A program made the position numbers and the translations under genes. This document shows, piece after piece, positions 16,481-24,775 of a DNA stretch of 64,000 bases (position 1 is its first letter; each line of letters starts with the position of its first letter). Location of the stretch: contig JAUHYU010000009.1 in NCBI GenBank assembly GCA_030426345.1, forward strand, positions 1 to 64,000, in the 5' to 3' direction. The stretch comes from Bacteroidia bacterium. Its GTDB lineage: Bacteria; Bacteroidota; Bacteroidia; Cytophagales; Cyclobacteriaceae. The notes below the pieces were generated by a model, which searched no databases, had not been told where the DNA came from, and was given only the letters and a program-made list of their open reading frames with translations.

Positions 16481-16506
16481 CTCATGGATTTCAGAGGCTT
16501 TTTATA
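16481..16506 (+). repeat. Dispersed motif copy after the YfiR-like gene
   Basis: CATGGATTTCAGAGGCTTTT is a near-perfect forward copy with exact CATGG-N9-GC spacing, in sense orientation between the YfiR-like gene and recX. Confidence 0.75.
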
Positions 16507-16545
16507 ACATTTATCCAATATTATGGACGATCATCCGCATGAAAG

Positions 16546-17001
16546 ATGAGAAAGGATATAATGAAAGCTGCCAAATTAAAGGCAGGAAATTATTGCGCAT
16601 ACCAAGAGCGCACGCATCAGGAGGTTCGCGACAAGTTGTACGCCCTTGACCTATTTCGAGATGAGGTAGAAGAGATTCTAACAGAATTAATCTCAGAAAA
16701 TTTCATTAATGAAGAGCGGTATGCCAAGACATTTGCAAGCGGAAAGTTCAGGTTAAAGCATTGGGGAAGGCGCAAGATAATTTATGCACTTAAACAAAAG
16801 CACATATCACCCTATTGCGTTGATCAGGCAATGAAAGAAATCCAGGATGATGAATATGAGCAAACCGCACTATTCTTGATAGAAAAGAAACGATCCCAGC
16901 TGTCTGGTGAAGATAGTTTTATCCTCAAAAATAAAATCGCCAGATATCTTATTGGGAAGGGATTTGAATCGGAATTGGTTTGGACTTTACTCAATAAATA
17001 A
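16546..17001 (+). CDS. recX: RecX family regulatory protein
   Basis: Three-helix-repeat protein that modulates RecA filaments. The 151 residues contain the RecX patterns YCAYQERTHQEVRDKLYAL, LISENFINEERYAKTFASGKFRLKHWGRRKI and YLIGKGFESELVWTLL. Length is normal. A second in-frame ATG six codons downstream (MKAAKLKAG) is an alternative start. recA is not in the window. The gene is convergent with the nitronate monooxygenase-like gene. Confidence 0.9.
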   Translation: MRKDIMKAAKLKAGNYCAYQERTHQEVRDKLYALDLFRDEVEEILTELISENFINEERYAKTFASGKFRLKHWGRRKIIYALKQKHISPYCVDQAMKEIQDDEYEQTALFLIEKKRSQLSGEDSFILKNKIARYLIGKGFESELVWTLLNK

Positions 17002-17043
17002 AGACTAGCCCCATTTCGGTAGAACACTATTTTAGGCCACAAA

Positions 17044-18027
17044 TCAAATTATTTTATTCGATTGTTTTTGATACTCTAGCACTAAATTTTCCACAACTTT
17101 TTTAATAGGTAAAATTTCATAAACATATTCGATGGATGGGCCAGCACACCACACACTCTGATACGTCGAACTAAAAGCTGCCTTTTTTAACGACTTCATG
17201 CCTTTATAAAAGGTCAACATTTTGGCTAATTTTTTAAACCTCCGATTTTTGTTGAGAAACGCCTCTAGTGCAGTTTGTTTGGTGCCAGTTTTTTGCACAT
17301 ATGGAGTATTAATGACAGTGCATGGAGAGCCGCTGAGTTTCGTAGTCATCACGATGTCCTCTGCTGAATATTGAATACAAGCCTGCTTATATTCCTTGGA
17401 AACTGGCGACTCTTCTGTGGCAATAAATGGACTACCTATCGAGAGACCACATGCACCTTCATTTAATTTTTCCATGAGCTGTTTGTCATTTCCCACTCCT
17501 CCAGCAGAAATAATAGGCAAATCTGATACAGACCGAAGTCTATTGATAAGTTCCTTGCTGCTTAGGTTTCCGGCATGGCCACCGGCATCTTGATTAACAG
17601 CAATAAGTCCATCGGGCTGAAGTTTGGAAACCTTCTCTCCGTAAATTTCATCGACTACATCACAGAATACCTTAATGTCCTTTTCATGACATTTTTCAAT
17701 AATTTGCGCTGGGTTTCCTAGAGAGGTAATTACATAATCCACACGATGTTCCAGACAAATTTCTAGCTGCTGCTTTAGCCTGATATTAGATTTATTAGCA
17801 ATCAAATTGATTCCGAAAGGCCCTTCACATTTTTCCTTTAATGCTGCCAAGACTACCCTAAACTCATTGTCTGTGCGGTAGTTCAGTGCCGGAATAGCTC
17901 CGGTGATACCGGCTCGGGTTGCTTCGATTACCATCCGGGCGTTGGATACCAAAAACATCGGCGCCAATATAATCGGAAAGCGGATATCAAGTATTTTGGT
18001 AAGAGATGTAACGGTATTTTCCTGCAT
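17044..18027 (-). CDS. NAD(P)H-dependent flavin oxidoreductase, nitronate monooxygenase-like
   Basis: FMN-binding TIM-barrel protein of the 2-nitropropane dioxygenase/NMO superfamily, 327 residues. Features: IRFPIILAPMFLVSNARM near the N-terminus (FMN phosphate/Met region), INLIANKSN, VNQDAGGHAGN and LPIISAGGVGNDKQLMEKLNEGACGLSIGSPFIAT, the classic glycine-rich FMN loop. The catalytic His of class I NMOs may correspond to the His in GGHAG. The same family includes FabK enoyl-ACP reductases, so the substrate is open. A tiny lipoprotein gene lies 10 bp upstream on the same strand. Confidence 0.85.
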   Translation of the reverse strand: MQENTVTSLTKILDIRFPIILAPMFLVSNARMVIEATRAGITGAIPALNYRTDNEFRVVLAALKEKCEGPFGINLIANKSNIRLKQQLEICLEHRVDYVITSLGNPAQIIEKCHEKDIKVFCDVVDEIYGEKVSKLQPDGLIAVNQDAGGHAGNLSSKELINRLRSVSDLPIISAGGVGNDKQLMEKLNEGACGLSIGSPFIATEESPVSKEYKQACIQYSAEDIVMTTKLSGSPCTVINTPYVQKTGTKQTALEAFLNKNRRFKKLAKMLTFYKGMKSLKKAAFSSTYQSVWCAGPSIEYVYEILPIKKVVENLVLEYQKQSNKII

Positions 18028-18045
18028 GGAATTTAGGCTACTTTG
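18023..18045 (+). repeat. Loose dispersed motif copy at the NMO-like start codon
   Basis: CATGGAATTTAGGCTACTTT resembles the copy at 53498 and overlaps both the NMO-like start codon and the 3' end of the small lipoprotein gene. Confidence 0.35.
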
Positions 18046-18148
18046 TTCTGTGTTTTTTCGGTTTTGTTGGTTGCCATGGTTGAGCTGGCGGCCTAGAGCA
18101 AGAAATAATAAAGGCAGTTAGAAATATGATTACAATAATTTTTTTCAT
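18038..18148 (-). CDS. Tiny lipoprotein, 36 aa
   Basis: Too short for the ORF track. ATG (18148-18146) to TAG (18040-18038) on the minus strand encodes MKKIIVIIFLTAFIISCSRP followed by a Pro/Gln/Lys tail. It is a textbook lipoprotein signal: two Lys, a hydrophobic stretch and lipobox IISC with Cys17, leaving a mature peptide of only 20 residues rich in Pro and Lys. It ends 10 bp before the NMO-like gene and is probably cotranscribed. I recognise no family. The signal sequence supports a real gene, but no homology was tested. Confidence 0.6.
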   Translation of the reverse strand: MKKIIVIIFLTAFIISCSRPPAQPWQPTKPKKHRTK

Positions 18149-18541
18149 GAATAGACTAGATAAAGTTACCAATATAGATATTTTATCGGTTATGACTGTA
18201 ACAACAACACGAACTGTAAGTTTAAAGCTTTTGTTTATTTAATTCAAAAACGATAATAACATCTGCCGAATTGCACAGGAGCGAATTTCATTTTCCAAAT
18301 GTATAATTAGAGTCTTCTTTGAAAATACATAAACGCAGCCAAGCTATAAATCAAATGCCGTAGCGCCTATCAAGGAGTCCTCCGTTTTTGTGTAAAAAAG
18401 CCTCGAAAATCCATGAATATAAAGTTAATGTGAAAATTAGAATAGATGTATAGTTTATTTTTTTTTGAGTTAATTTTAGGCGAATTTAAATTACCCTTGT
18501 TTAATGATTTTTGACAAACCTTGTAGCAAAGTCATGTTTTT
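18149..18541. other. Intergenic region with no gene seen
   Basis: This 393-bp gap lies between the divergent tiny lipoprotein gene and yjjX. It holds one good dispersed motif copy (18393-18417). A weak promoter-like TACCCTTG lies near 18495, one mismatch from TAnnTTTG. I see no convincing ORF, tRNA or strong hairpin. Confidence 0.6.
18393..18417 (-). repeat. Dispersed motif copy in the gap before yjjX
   Basis: AAAAGCCTCGAAAATCCATG is a near-perfect reverse copy with exact spacing. Unlike most intergenic copies it lies between two divergent genes. Confidence 0.75.
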
Positions 18542-19081
18542 ATGTTAAAAAAAGTTTACATAGGATCTGAAAATCCGGTTAAGATCGAATGCACTAGAAT
18601 TGGGTTTAAGGAAGTTTTTGGAAATATATCTAACTTCAAATTTATTGGAAAATCAGCTTCCTCTGGTGTAGGAGACCAACCCATGACTAATGCAGAAACA
18701 CTTTTGGGTGCAAAAAATAGAGCAGAAAATCTCAAGAAATTATTTCCAGATGGAGACTTTTATGTTGGCATAGAAGGAGGAATTCAAACCCGGGACGAAG
18801 AAATGGAAGCCTTTGCATGGATCGTTATTTATAGCAACTGCAACGTAGGGAAAGCACAAACTTCAACTTTTACATTACCTCAGAAGATCGTAGACCTGAT
18901 TCATCAGGGCGTTGAGTTAGGCCATGCAGACGACTTGGTTTTTCGCAGGAATAATTCCAAACAAGGAAATGGTGCAGTTGGTATCTTGACCAATAATGTA
19001 ATAGATCGTGTAGAATATTATCGCCATGCGATTATTCTGGCATTAATTCCTTTTATAAATAAACCTCTTTATCAACCTTAA
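18542..19081 (+). CDS. yjjX: Inosine/xanthosine triphosphatase (YjjX/DUF84 family)
   Basis: House-cleaning NTPase that hydrolyses ITP and XTP. The 179-residue protein shows the family pattern: YIGSENPVKIECTRIGF at the N-terminus, SGVGDQPMTNAETLLGAKNRA, GIEGGI, and TFTLP followed by the C-terminal TNNVIDRVEYYRHAIILAL. Length is normal. It ends one base before radA, indicating a yjjX-radA operon. Confidence 0.9.
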   Translation: MLKKVYIGSENPVKIECTRIGFKEVFGNISNFKFIGKSASSGVGDQPMTNAETLLGAKNRAENLKKLFPDGDFYVGIEGGIQTRDEEMEAFAWIVIYSNCNVGKAQTSTFTLPQKIVDLIHQGVELGHADDLVFRRNNSKQGNGAVGILTNNVIDRVEYYRHAIILALIPFINKPLYQP

Positions 19082-19082
19082 A

Positions 19083-20453
19083 ATGGCAAAGACCAAAACA
19101 GCTTTCTTTTGTCAAAACTGTGGCACACAATCGCCAAAATGGCTAGGAAAATGTCCTGGCTGCAATGAGTGGAATACCTTTGTAGAGGAAGTTGTTACTT
19201 CAGCTCAAGATGAAGATTGGAAGGATACAACCGCCAAGAAAAGTACAAAATCAAAGCCTGAATCATTAGAAAGCATTGAGGTATCAAGTGAGCAACGAAT
19301 TCCCACCAACGATAAGGAGTTAGACAGGGTATTGGGAGGAGGCTTGGTGGGTGGTTCACTAATTTTGATCGGTGGGGAGCCGGGAATTGGTAAGTCAACC
19401 TTGATGCTGCAAATCGCCTTACAGCTTCCATCTGTAAAAACCCTGTATGTTTCTGGGGAAGAGAGCAAGCAACAGATCAAGATGCGGGCACAGCGAATCG
19501 GCAAACAGTCACCCTCTCTTTTTATATTGACAGAGACTAATTTGAATCTGATATTTGACCAGATCAAACAACTTTCTCCATCCATTTTGATCATAGATTC
19601 TATCCAAACTATTTTTACTGACAAAGTGGAGGCAGCTACCGGGAGTGTTTCACAAGTGCGCCAGTGTGCGGGCGAATTGATGAAATTTGCCAAGCAAACC
19701 AATACTCCGGTTTTCCTCATCGGGCACATCACTAAAGAAGGCTCGCTTGCAGGACCAAAAATATTGGAACATATGGTTGATACTGTCATTCAATTTGAAG
19801 GAGACAGACATCTTAGCTATCGTATTTTGCGAACAACAAAAAACAGGTTTGGGTCCACCTCAGAGCTGGGGATTTATGAAATGCAAAACAATGGATTGAG
19901 ACAAGTTTCTAATCCTTCAGAGATATTGATTTCACAGAGGGAGGATGGATTGAGTGGGATTTCCATTGGAGCGTCATTGGAAGGGAACCGTCCATTGTTG
20001 ATAGAAATCCAATCATTGGTCACACCCGCAGCCTATGGTACTCCACAGCGAAGTTCCACAGGATTTGATTCCAAAAGGCTTAATATGCTTTTGGCCGTAT
20101 TAGAAAAAAGAGGGGGACATCGCCTTGGCATGCATGATGTTTTTCTAAATATTGCCGGTGGTTTGCGCATAGATGATCCGGCGATAGACCTAGCCGTGGC
20201 CGTGGCAATTGTTTCCTCGTTAGAGGAAGTTCCTATTCCAAAAAAATCGTGCTTTGCCGGAGAAGTTGGCCTTGGTGGCGAAATTCGCGCAGTCAATCGC
20301 ATCGAAAATAGAATTATGGAGGCTGAAAAGCTTGGCTTCGAGCAAATATATATTTCTGAATACAATACCAAGGGATTGGATATGTCCCGTTATGCTATCA
20401 AAATCCTTACATTCTCAAGGCTGGATGCCGTTGTTTCTGCCATTCTCAATTAA
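19083..20453 (+). CDS. radA: DNA repair protein RadA/Sms
   Basis: RecA-like ATPase that drives branch migration in recombination. The 456 residues include the four-cysteine zinc finger CQNCGTQSPKWLGKCPGC, Walker A GGEPGIGKST, the RadA-specific motif KNRFGS, and the C-terminal Lon-protease-like domain (LNIAGGLRIDDPAIDLAVAVAI). It lies between yjjX and the YfcC-type transporter, with only a few bases at each junction. Confidence 0.97.
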   Translation: MAKTKTAFFCQNCGTQSPKWLGKCPGCNEWNTFVEEVVTSAQDEDWKDTTAKKSTKSKPESLESIEVSSEQRIPTNDKELDRVLGGGLVGGSLILIGGEPGIGKSTLMLQIALQLPSVKTLYVSGEESKQQIKMRAQRIGKQSPSLFILTETNLNLIFDQIKQLSPSILIIDSIQTIFTDKVEAATGSVSQVRQCAGELMKFAKQTNTPVFLIGHITKEGSLAGPKILEHMVDTVIQFEGDRHLSYRILRTTKNRFGSTSELGIYEMQNNGLRQVSNPSEILISQREDGLSGISIGASLEGNRPLLIEIQSLVTPAAYGTPQRSSTGFDSKRLNMLLAVLEKRGGHRLGMHDVFLNIAGGLRIDDPAIDLAVAVAIVSSLEEVPIPKKSCFAGEVGLGGEIRAVNRIENRIMEAEKLGFEQIYISEYNTKGLDMSRYAIKILTFSRLDAVVSAILN

Positions 20454-20459
20454 CATAAT

Positions 20460-21833
20460 ATGAAATTAAAAGTTCCGCACACACTAGTTTTACTCTTTGG
20501 TATGATGGTTTTTGCGTTGCTTTTGACCTACGCGCTACCTCAAGGGAAGTTTGAAACCATAGAAAATGCCGAGGGAAGATCTGTAGTGGTGCCCAACAGC
20601 TATGAAAAATTTCCTGAAAAGTCCTTACTGAGCGTGTGGAGTTTGTTTACCGTCCTGCCCAAAGCATTTGCAGATAGCCAAGGGATCATATTTTTTATTT
20701 TTATTATCGGTGGGGCACTTTCTGTAATTAGAGCTACTGGTACCATTGATGCATTTTTAGGCAAAATGTTAGAGCGGTTTGGTGATAAACCGCAGATACT
20801 CATTGTAGTATCTATGTTGGTATTTGCAATTGGCTCCAGCACCCTTGGTATGGCTGAGGAATATTTGCCCTTTATTACGGTGCTAATTGCGTTATGTCTT
20901 GGCTTACAAATGGACAGAGTTACTGCAGTCGGAATCATGGTCGTTGGCTACGGAGTTGGTTATGGAGTGGCAGCCATCAATCCATTTACAGTAATGATTG
21001 CTCAAGAAATAGCAGGAGTAACTCCTACATCGGGTATTTTGTACAGGCTGATTTTATTCATTCCTTTTTTTCTTGTCGGATGGCACCACGTACAAAAGTA
21101 TGCTCTTGGGGTGCAAATGAATCCTTCCAAAGGCTTTAGGCCTGATGAGAATGATATTAAGAACAATCCTATAACATCGTATCCCCTTTTGACCAAACTG
21201 CATTGGTTCATATTAATTCTCGTTTTGTTGGCTTTGGGATTAATTATTTTTGGCATTTCCTATTGGCATTGGTACCTGACTGAGCTTGGAGCAATATTCT
21301 TTGGTCTAACAATTATTGTAGTTTTGGTCAGCAGAACTTCCCCAAGCAAAGCAGCTAAGGATTTTGGAGTAGGTGCTAGTGAGCTGACACTTACCGCGTT
21401 GTTGATAGGGTTTGCCAGATCAATTGCGCTACTACTAGAAGAAGGGCAAGTGTTGGATACAATAGTAAATGCCATGGCAATTCCATTACAAAAAATGGGG
21501 CCAGAGCTAGCCTCGATTGGGATGTTTGGTTTTCAAAGTGTGTTAAATTTTTTTATACCTTCAGGCAGTGGACAGGCCTATGTTACAATGCCACTCATGT
21601 CTCCGATTGCAGATCTCACAGGGGTAAGCAGACAAATAGCTGTCTTGGCTTATCAATTTGGAGATGGGTTTACAAATATGATCGTACCAACCAATGCTGT
21701 GTTAATGGGGATTATTGGAATAGCAGGTATTCCCTATGATAGGTGGTTTAGGTTTATTTTCCCATTAATGGTAAAGTTTTGGGTCATTGGTTCCGTTGCA
21801 TTAATGCTTGCTGTGTGGATTGGGTATAAGTAG
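20460..21833 (+). CDS. YfcC-type membrane transporter (DcuC/ArsB-like superfamily)
   Basis: Polytopic inner-membrane protein of 457 residues with about twelve hydrophobic segments. The N-terminus KVPHTLVLLFGMMVFALLLTYALPQGKF and the paired signatures GMAEEYLPFITVLIALCLGL and FFIPSGSGQAYVTMPLMSPIADL mark the YfcC/DcuC family. Members are proposed to carry C4-dicarboxylates, basic amino acids or peptides, so the substrate is undetermined. It starts 6 bp after radA and is likely cotranscribed. Confidence 0.85.
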   Translation: MKLKVPHTLVLLFGMMVFALLLTYALPQGKFETIENAEGRSVVVPNSYEKFPEKSLLSVWSLFTVLPKAFADSQGIIFFIFIIGGALSVIRATGTIDAFLGKMLERFGDKPQILIVVSMLVFAIGSSTLGMAEEYLPFITVLIALCLGLQMDRVTAVGIMVVGYGVGYGVAAINPFTVMIAQEIAGVTPTSGILYRLILFIPFFLVGWHHVQKYALGVQMNPSKGFRPDENDIKNNPITSYPLLTKLHWFILILVLLALGLIIFGISYWHWYLTELGAIFFGLTIIVVLVSRTSPSKAAKDFGVGASELTLTALLIGFARSIALLLEEGQVLDTIVNAMAIPLQKMGPELASIGMFGFQSVLNFFIPSGSGQAYVTMPLMSPIADLTGVSRQIAVLAYQFGDGFTNMIVPTNAVLMGIIGIAGIPYDRWFRFIFPLMVKFWVIGSVALMLAVWIGYK

Positions 21834-21921
21834 ACTGTCAGCAGAAAGTCAATTTTCCACAAGAAATATTGCATTTATTGGCTACTATGTGCTTTTAGGC
21901 TTAAAATAGTACAATTTTCTG

Positions 21922-21954
21922 TTTGGTATTTGTAAAATTATTTAGGTACTTTCG
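21922..21954 (+). promoter_or_regulatory. Candidate promoter for the coiled-coil/SPOR-like gene
   Basis: TTTG, a 21-base spacer and TACTTTCG (one mismatch to TAnnTTTG) lie 37 bp before the start codon. Confidence 0.45.
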
Positions 21955-21991
21955 AACAAATCAAAAATAGTTTTAAACAAAAACGACTGAA

Positions 21992-22609
21992 ATGAAAAAC
22001 CTCGCTTTGATAATTACATTAGTGTTTTGTGTATCAGCGGCAAATGTAGCCACTGCTCAACTCACCAAAAAAGAAGCCAAGGAATGGAAGAAAAAACTCA
22101 AAAAAACTTCCCCCGAACAATTCAAAAGGATGTATGATGAGAATTCATCTCTCAAGTCCGAAGTAAGCAGTGTTCAAGGACAGCTATCCAGTCTTCAATC
22201 TTCTATGGGAGAGAAGGATGCCAAAATTGCGGAGCTTACTGATCAAAATAGAAGAATGGAAGCACAGGTAAATGCTGCAAAAAAAGCAATTGCCAAAGCA
22301 AAACAAGATACAGAAAACCAACCTGCCGGATCGGCTGTGAGCCAAGATGGTGTAGTATTTAAAGTACAAATTGGAGCCTTTAGGAATAAGGATCTCTCGA
22401 AATATTTTGAAAACAACGAAAATTTTGGTGGTGAAACAGATGCCGATGGGGTTCAAAAAATCACATTAGGAATTTTCAAGGATTATTGGGAGTCAGATAC
22501 TTTTAAGAAATATTTAAGAGAAATGGGCGTAAATGATGCTTGGATTGTACCATATAAGGATGGAACTAGAGTGGCCATGAAAGATGTTTTAGAAGGTGTA
22601 GTTCAATAG
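21992..22609 (+). CDS. Exported coiled-coil protein with a SPOR-like C-terminus
   Basis: The 205-residue protein has a signal peptide (MKNLALIITLVFCVSAANVATAQ), a Lys-rich helical segment (TKKEAKEWKKKLKKTSPEQF), and a heptad-rich coiled coil of about 60 residues (ENSSLKSEVSSVQGQLSSL onward). The C-terminal domain (FKVQIGAFRNKDLSKYF to YKDGTRVAMKDVL) looks like a SPOR or SPOR-related fold, which would bind peptidoglycan. Similar Cytophagales proteins are often labelled ezrin/radixin/moesin-like because of the coiled coil, which is misleading. It is followed by a large palindromic terminator. Confidence 0.72.
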   Translation: MKNLALIITLVFCVSAANVATAQLTKKEAKEWKKKLKKTSPEQFKRMYDENSSLKSEVSSVQGQLSSLQSSMGEKDAKIAELTDQNRRMEAQVNAAKKAIAKAKQDTENQPAGSAVSQDGVVFKVQIGAFRNKDLSKYFENNENFGGETDADGVQKITLGIFKDYWESDTFKKYLREMGVNDAWIVPYKDGTRVAMKDVLEGVVQ

Positions 22610-22614
22610 TAGAT

Positions 22615-22674
22615 AATTATAAATGACATAAAAAAAGGACTCTATAGAGTCCTTTTTTTATGTCATTTATAATT
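22615..22674. terminator. 60-bp perfect palindrome, bidirectional terminator
   Basis: Two perfectly complementary 28-base arms flank TATA, making the whole 60-bp segment self-complementary. Inner arms are AAAAAAAGGACTC and its complement, so either strand has a GC-containing stem followed by a T tract. It lies between the convergent coiled-coil and TerB-like genes, where it can terminate both transcripts. Confidence 0.85.
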
Positions 22675-22676
22675 TT

Positions 22677-23042
22677 TTATTTTTTTACCATTTCAATTAA
22701 TTCATCCTCTACATTCCAATCTTTTGCTAGTTTAAGCATGGCCGTCGCCTCCATTTCCGTAATGTATCCTTTTTGGTTGTTTGCCCGCCAGACCATATCA
22801 AGATAACTCAACCTCTTGGCCTTACTAAGCCTTCCAATAACCTTGTTTAGAAATTCCCTTGCCCTTTCAAAAGCAGAGATGTAGTCATTGGCTATGAACT
22901 CATTTGCCCATTTCAATTCCTCCTCTGCATCGTATTTTTTTGCGGTGGCTTCCAGAATTTTTTGTTCATCCTCATCCAGTCCGTGGTAGTGAAAAATCAC
23001 TGATTTAAGAAGTAAAAATGCCTTTTTTTCCTCACTAGTCAT
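22677..23042 (-). CDS. TerB-like (tellurite resistance-type) small protein
   Basis: All-helical cytosolic protein of 121 residues. Acidic and aromatic positions (FLLLKSVIFHYHGLDEDEQKILEATAKKY and WANEFIANDYISAFERAREFL) are consistent with the TerB/DjlA-N helical fold that binds divalent metal. No other ter genes are near, so a tellurite role is not implied. It ends within a few bases of the 60-bp palindrome and has an exact -7 box upstream. Confidence 0.6.
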   Translation of the reverse strand: MTSEEKKAFLLLKSVIFHYHGLDEDEQKILEATAKKYDAEEELKWANEFIANDYISAFERAREFLNKVIGRLSKAKRLSYLDMVWRANNQKGYITEMEATAMLKLAKDWNVEDELIEMVKK

Positions 23043-23063
23043 TGAGCAACAATTAAATCATTA

Positions 23064-23071
23064 CAAATATA
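23064..23071 (-). promoter_or_regulatory. -7 box for the TerB-like gene
   Basis: The minus strand reads TATATTTG, an exact TAnnTTTG match 22 bp before the start codon. A motif copy occupies the sequence immediately upstream, where the -33 region would be. Confidence 0.45.
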
Positions 23072-23076
23072 TAAGA

Positions 23077-23100
23077 AAAGGGCTTTTATAAACCATGAAT
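23077..23100 (-). repeat. Dispersed motif copy upstream of the TerB-like gene
   Basis: GGGCTTTTATAAACCATGAA keeps the GC-N9-CCATG spacing but has a diverged centre. Confidence 0.45.
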
Positions 23101-23596
23101 ATAAAAGTTCTTGATTTTGTTAAAGTTATTGGTTAAAAATTCCAATTAAAGTAACTTCAAATAAATTAACCTCAACAATCTGTTTGTCAGATATTTATAT
23201 GCATGAATAGATGCAAATATGCAATATGTTATGTAAATATACCCTTCTTTAACTGGCATTTTATAACATAAAATGCATTCGTAAATATCCATCTATTTTC
23301 TATGTTGCAACCCTGTTTCGCGACAACTTTATTTATAGTTTGAAAGGGAAGCAAGTACATCCGAGAGGAGGCTCAATTTCTGAACAAAACCAACAAGACG
23401 AACCAGTTTTTCTGTGCACGATCCACCCTTCATGTCAATTGCTTGTAATTGAAATAATTCTATAGAGATGGCTTAAATTATTAAAATTAGAGAAAACTAT
23501 TTCAATTCTATTTTCTCTTTGTTGTTCAAAACCGCAATTTGAAATTATTTTTTTTTACTTTCAATAAAGTATAATAGATCGTATAAAAATATACTA

Positions 23597-24775
23597 TTGG
23601 TTAAACGCATCAGATATTTTATTTTTTTGAGGGACGTATTTGTCGTAGCTATTGGCGCATTTGGAGGACCATCGGCACATCTTGCCATGATGCTCAAAAG
23701 GATGGTAAATGAACGAGGCTACTTGACAGAAGAAGAATTGATGGAGCTAAATGCCTTGTGTCAAATACTTCCAGGGCCTACATCCACACAAACTTTGACT
23801 GCCATTGGGTATAAAATAGGTGGGCCGATTCTGGCTTATCTTACCTTGATGGTATGGTTGATCCCAGCTTTTTGTATCATGACCACCATTGGGATTTTCA
23901 TCTCGCATTTCAATGAAGTAGGCAAATCTGTGGAGTTCACAAAGTTTATTCAACCTATGGCAGTTGGATTTGTCACGTATGCGGCGTATGTTATTAGCAC
24001 TAAGATCGTAAAATCTTACGAGGCCGGAGCGATCATGATGATTTCTGCTGTTTTATCTTTTATGCTCAAATCACCATATATCTTTCCTGTACTACTTCTA
24101 GGTAGTGGCGCGCTGACTGCCATCAAATTCACCGAACAGCCAGTAGAACCGGACAAAAAGCTGAAAATCAATTGGTTCAATTTTATCTTGTGGGGAGCAT
24201 TTTTTGTTTTTATAGCAGTAATTGGACATTTTACAAGAGCCTTACCTATTCGCTTATTGGAAAATTTTTATAGGAATGGTAGCCTGATATTTGGTGGAGG
24301 ACAGGTATTGATTCCGCTGTTATATACTGAGTTTGTCGAATTTAAAAATTACCTTACCTCGGAAGAATTCCTTACCGGGTACGCTTTGGTACAGGCTGTG
24401 CCTGGTCCCGTATTTTCCTTTACCTCCTATATTGGCGCATTATCAATGCGCGAATATGGTGTCTTAGGTAAAATATTGGGTAGCTTAGCTGCTACAATTG
24501 GCATATTTCTACCTGGCACATTTTTTATATTTTTTGTGATCCGTTTTTGGGAGCAACTAAAAAAGTACAGGATCGTTCGTGCTTCGTTGGAAGGGATAAA
24601 CGCAGCGAGCGCGGGTATGGTAATCGCTGCGGCGTTTTTGCTTTTTCAGCCACTAGAGCCTGATTTCATCAATATGGTGATGATTATTTCTACCTTTTTA
24701 TTGCTTATGTTTACAAAAGTCCCGCCACCATTTATCATTCTAGCTGGATTGATTGGAGGCTTATTTTTTATATAA
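23597..24775 (+). CDS. chrA: Chromate transporter (CHR family, two-domain)
   Basis: Polytopic inner-membrane efflux carrier for chromate and perhaps sulphate-like anions. The 392 residues hold two homologous CHR halves: the first with AFGGPSAHLAMMLKRMV and QILPGPTSTQT, the second with FGGGQVLIPLLYTEFV and QAVPGPVFSFTSYIGAL. These are the paired GG and PGP signatures of long-chain CHR proteins. The only plausible early start is TTG at 23597. The stop codon overlaps the convergent LD-carboxypeptidase by 15 bases. The physiological substrate is uncertain. Confidence 0.88.
   Translation: MVKRIRYFIFLRDVFVVAIGAFGGPSAHLAMMLKRMVNERGYLTEEELMELNALCQILPGPTSTQTLTAIGYKIGGPILAYLTLMVWLIPAFCIMTTIGIFISHFNEVGKSVEFTKFIQPMAVGFVTYAAYVISTKIVKSYEAGAIMMISAVLSFMLKSPYIFPVLLLGSGALTAIKFTEQPVEPDKKLKINWFNFILWGAFFVFIAVIGHFTRALPIRLLENFYRNGSLIFGGGQVLIPLLYTEFVEFKNYLTSEEFLTGYALVQAVPGPVFSFTSYIGALSMREYGVLGKILGSLAATIGIFLPGTFFIFFVIRFWEQLKKYRIVRASLEGINAASAGMVIAAAFLLFQPLEPDFINMVMIISTFLLLMFTKVPPPFIILAGLIGGLFFI

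Larger units (their letters stand above)
23043..23596. other. 554-bp intergenic region with no gene seen
   Basis: Lies between divergent TerB-like and chromate transporter genes. It contains a promoter for the TerB-like gene, one motif copy, and short ATGCA direct repeats near 23200-23230. A 41-codon frame opening at a TTG near 23340 was examined but resembles nothing I know. The segment around 23340-23440 is less AT-rich than its flanks and could hold an unrecognised RNA or gene remnant. Confidence 0.5.

Noticed and set aside
23341-23466. 41-codon frame starting at a TTG in the chrA upstream gap
   Set aside because: The peptide (LKGKQVHPRGGSISEQN and on) resembles no family I know and has no signal sequence or clear promoter, so it is left out of the gene list.
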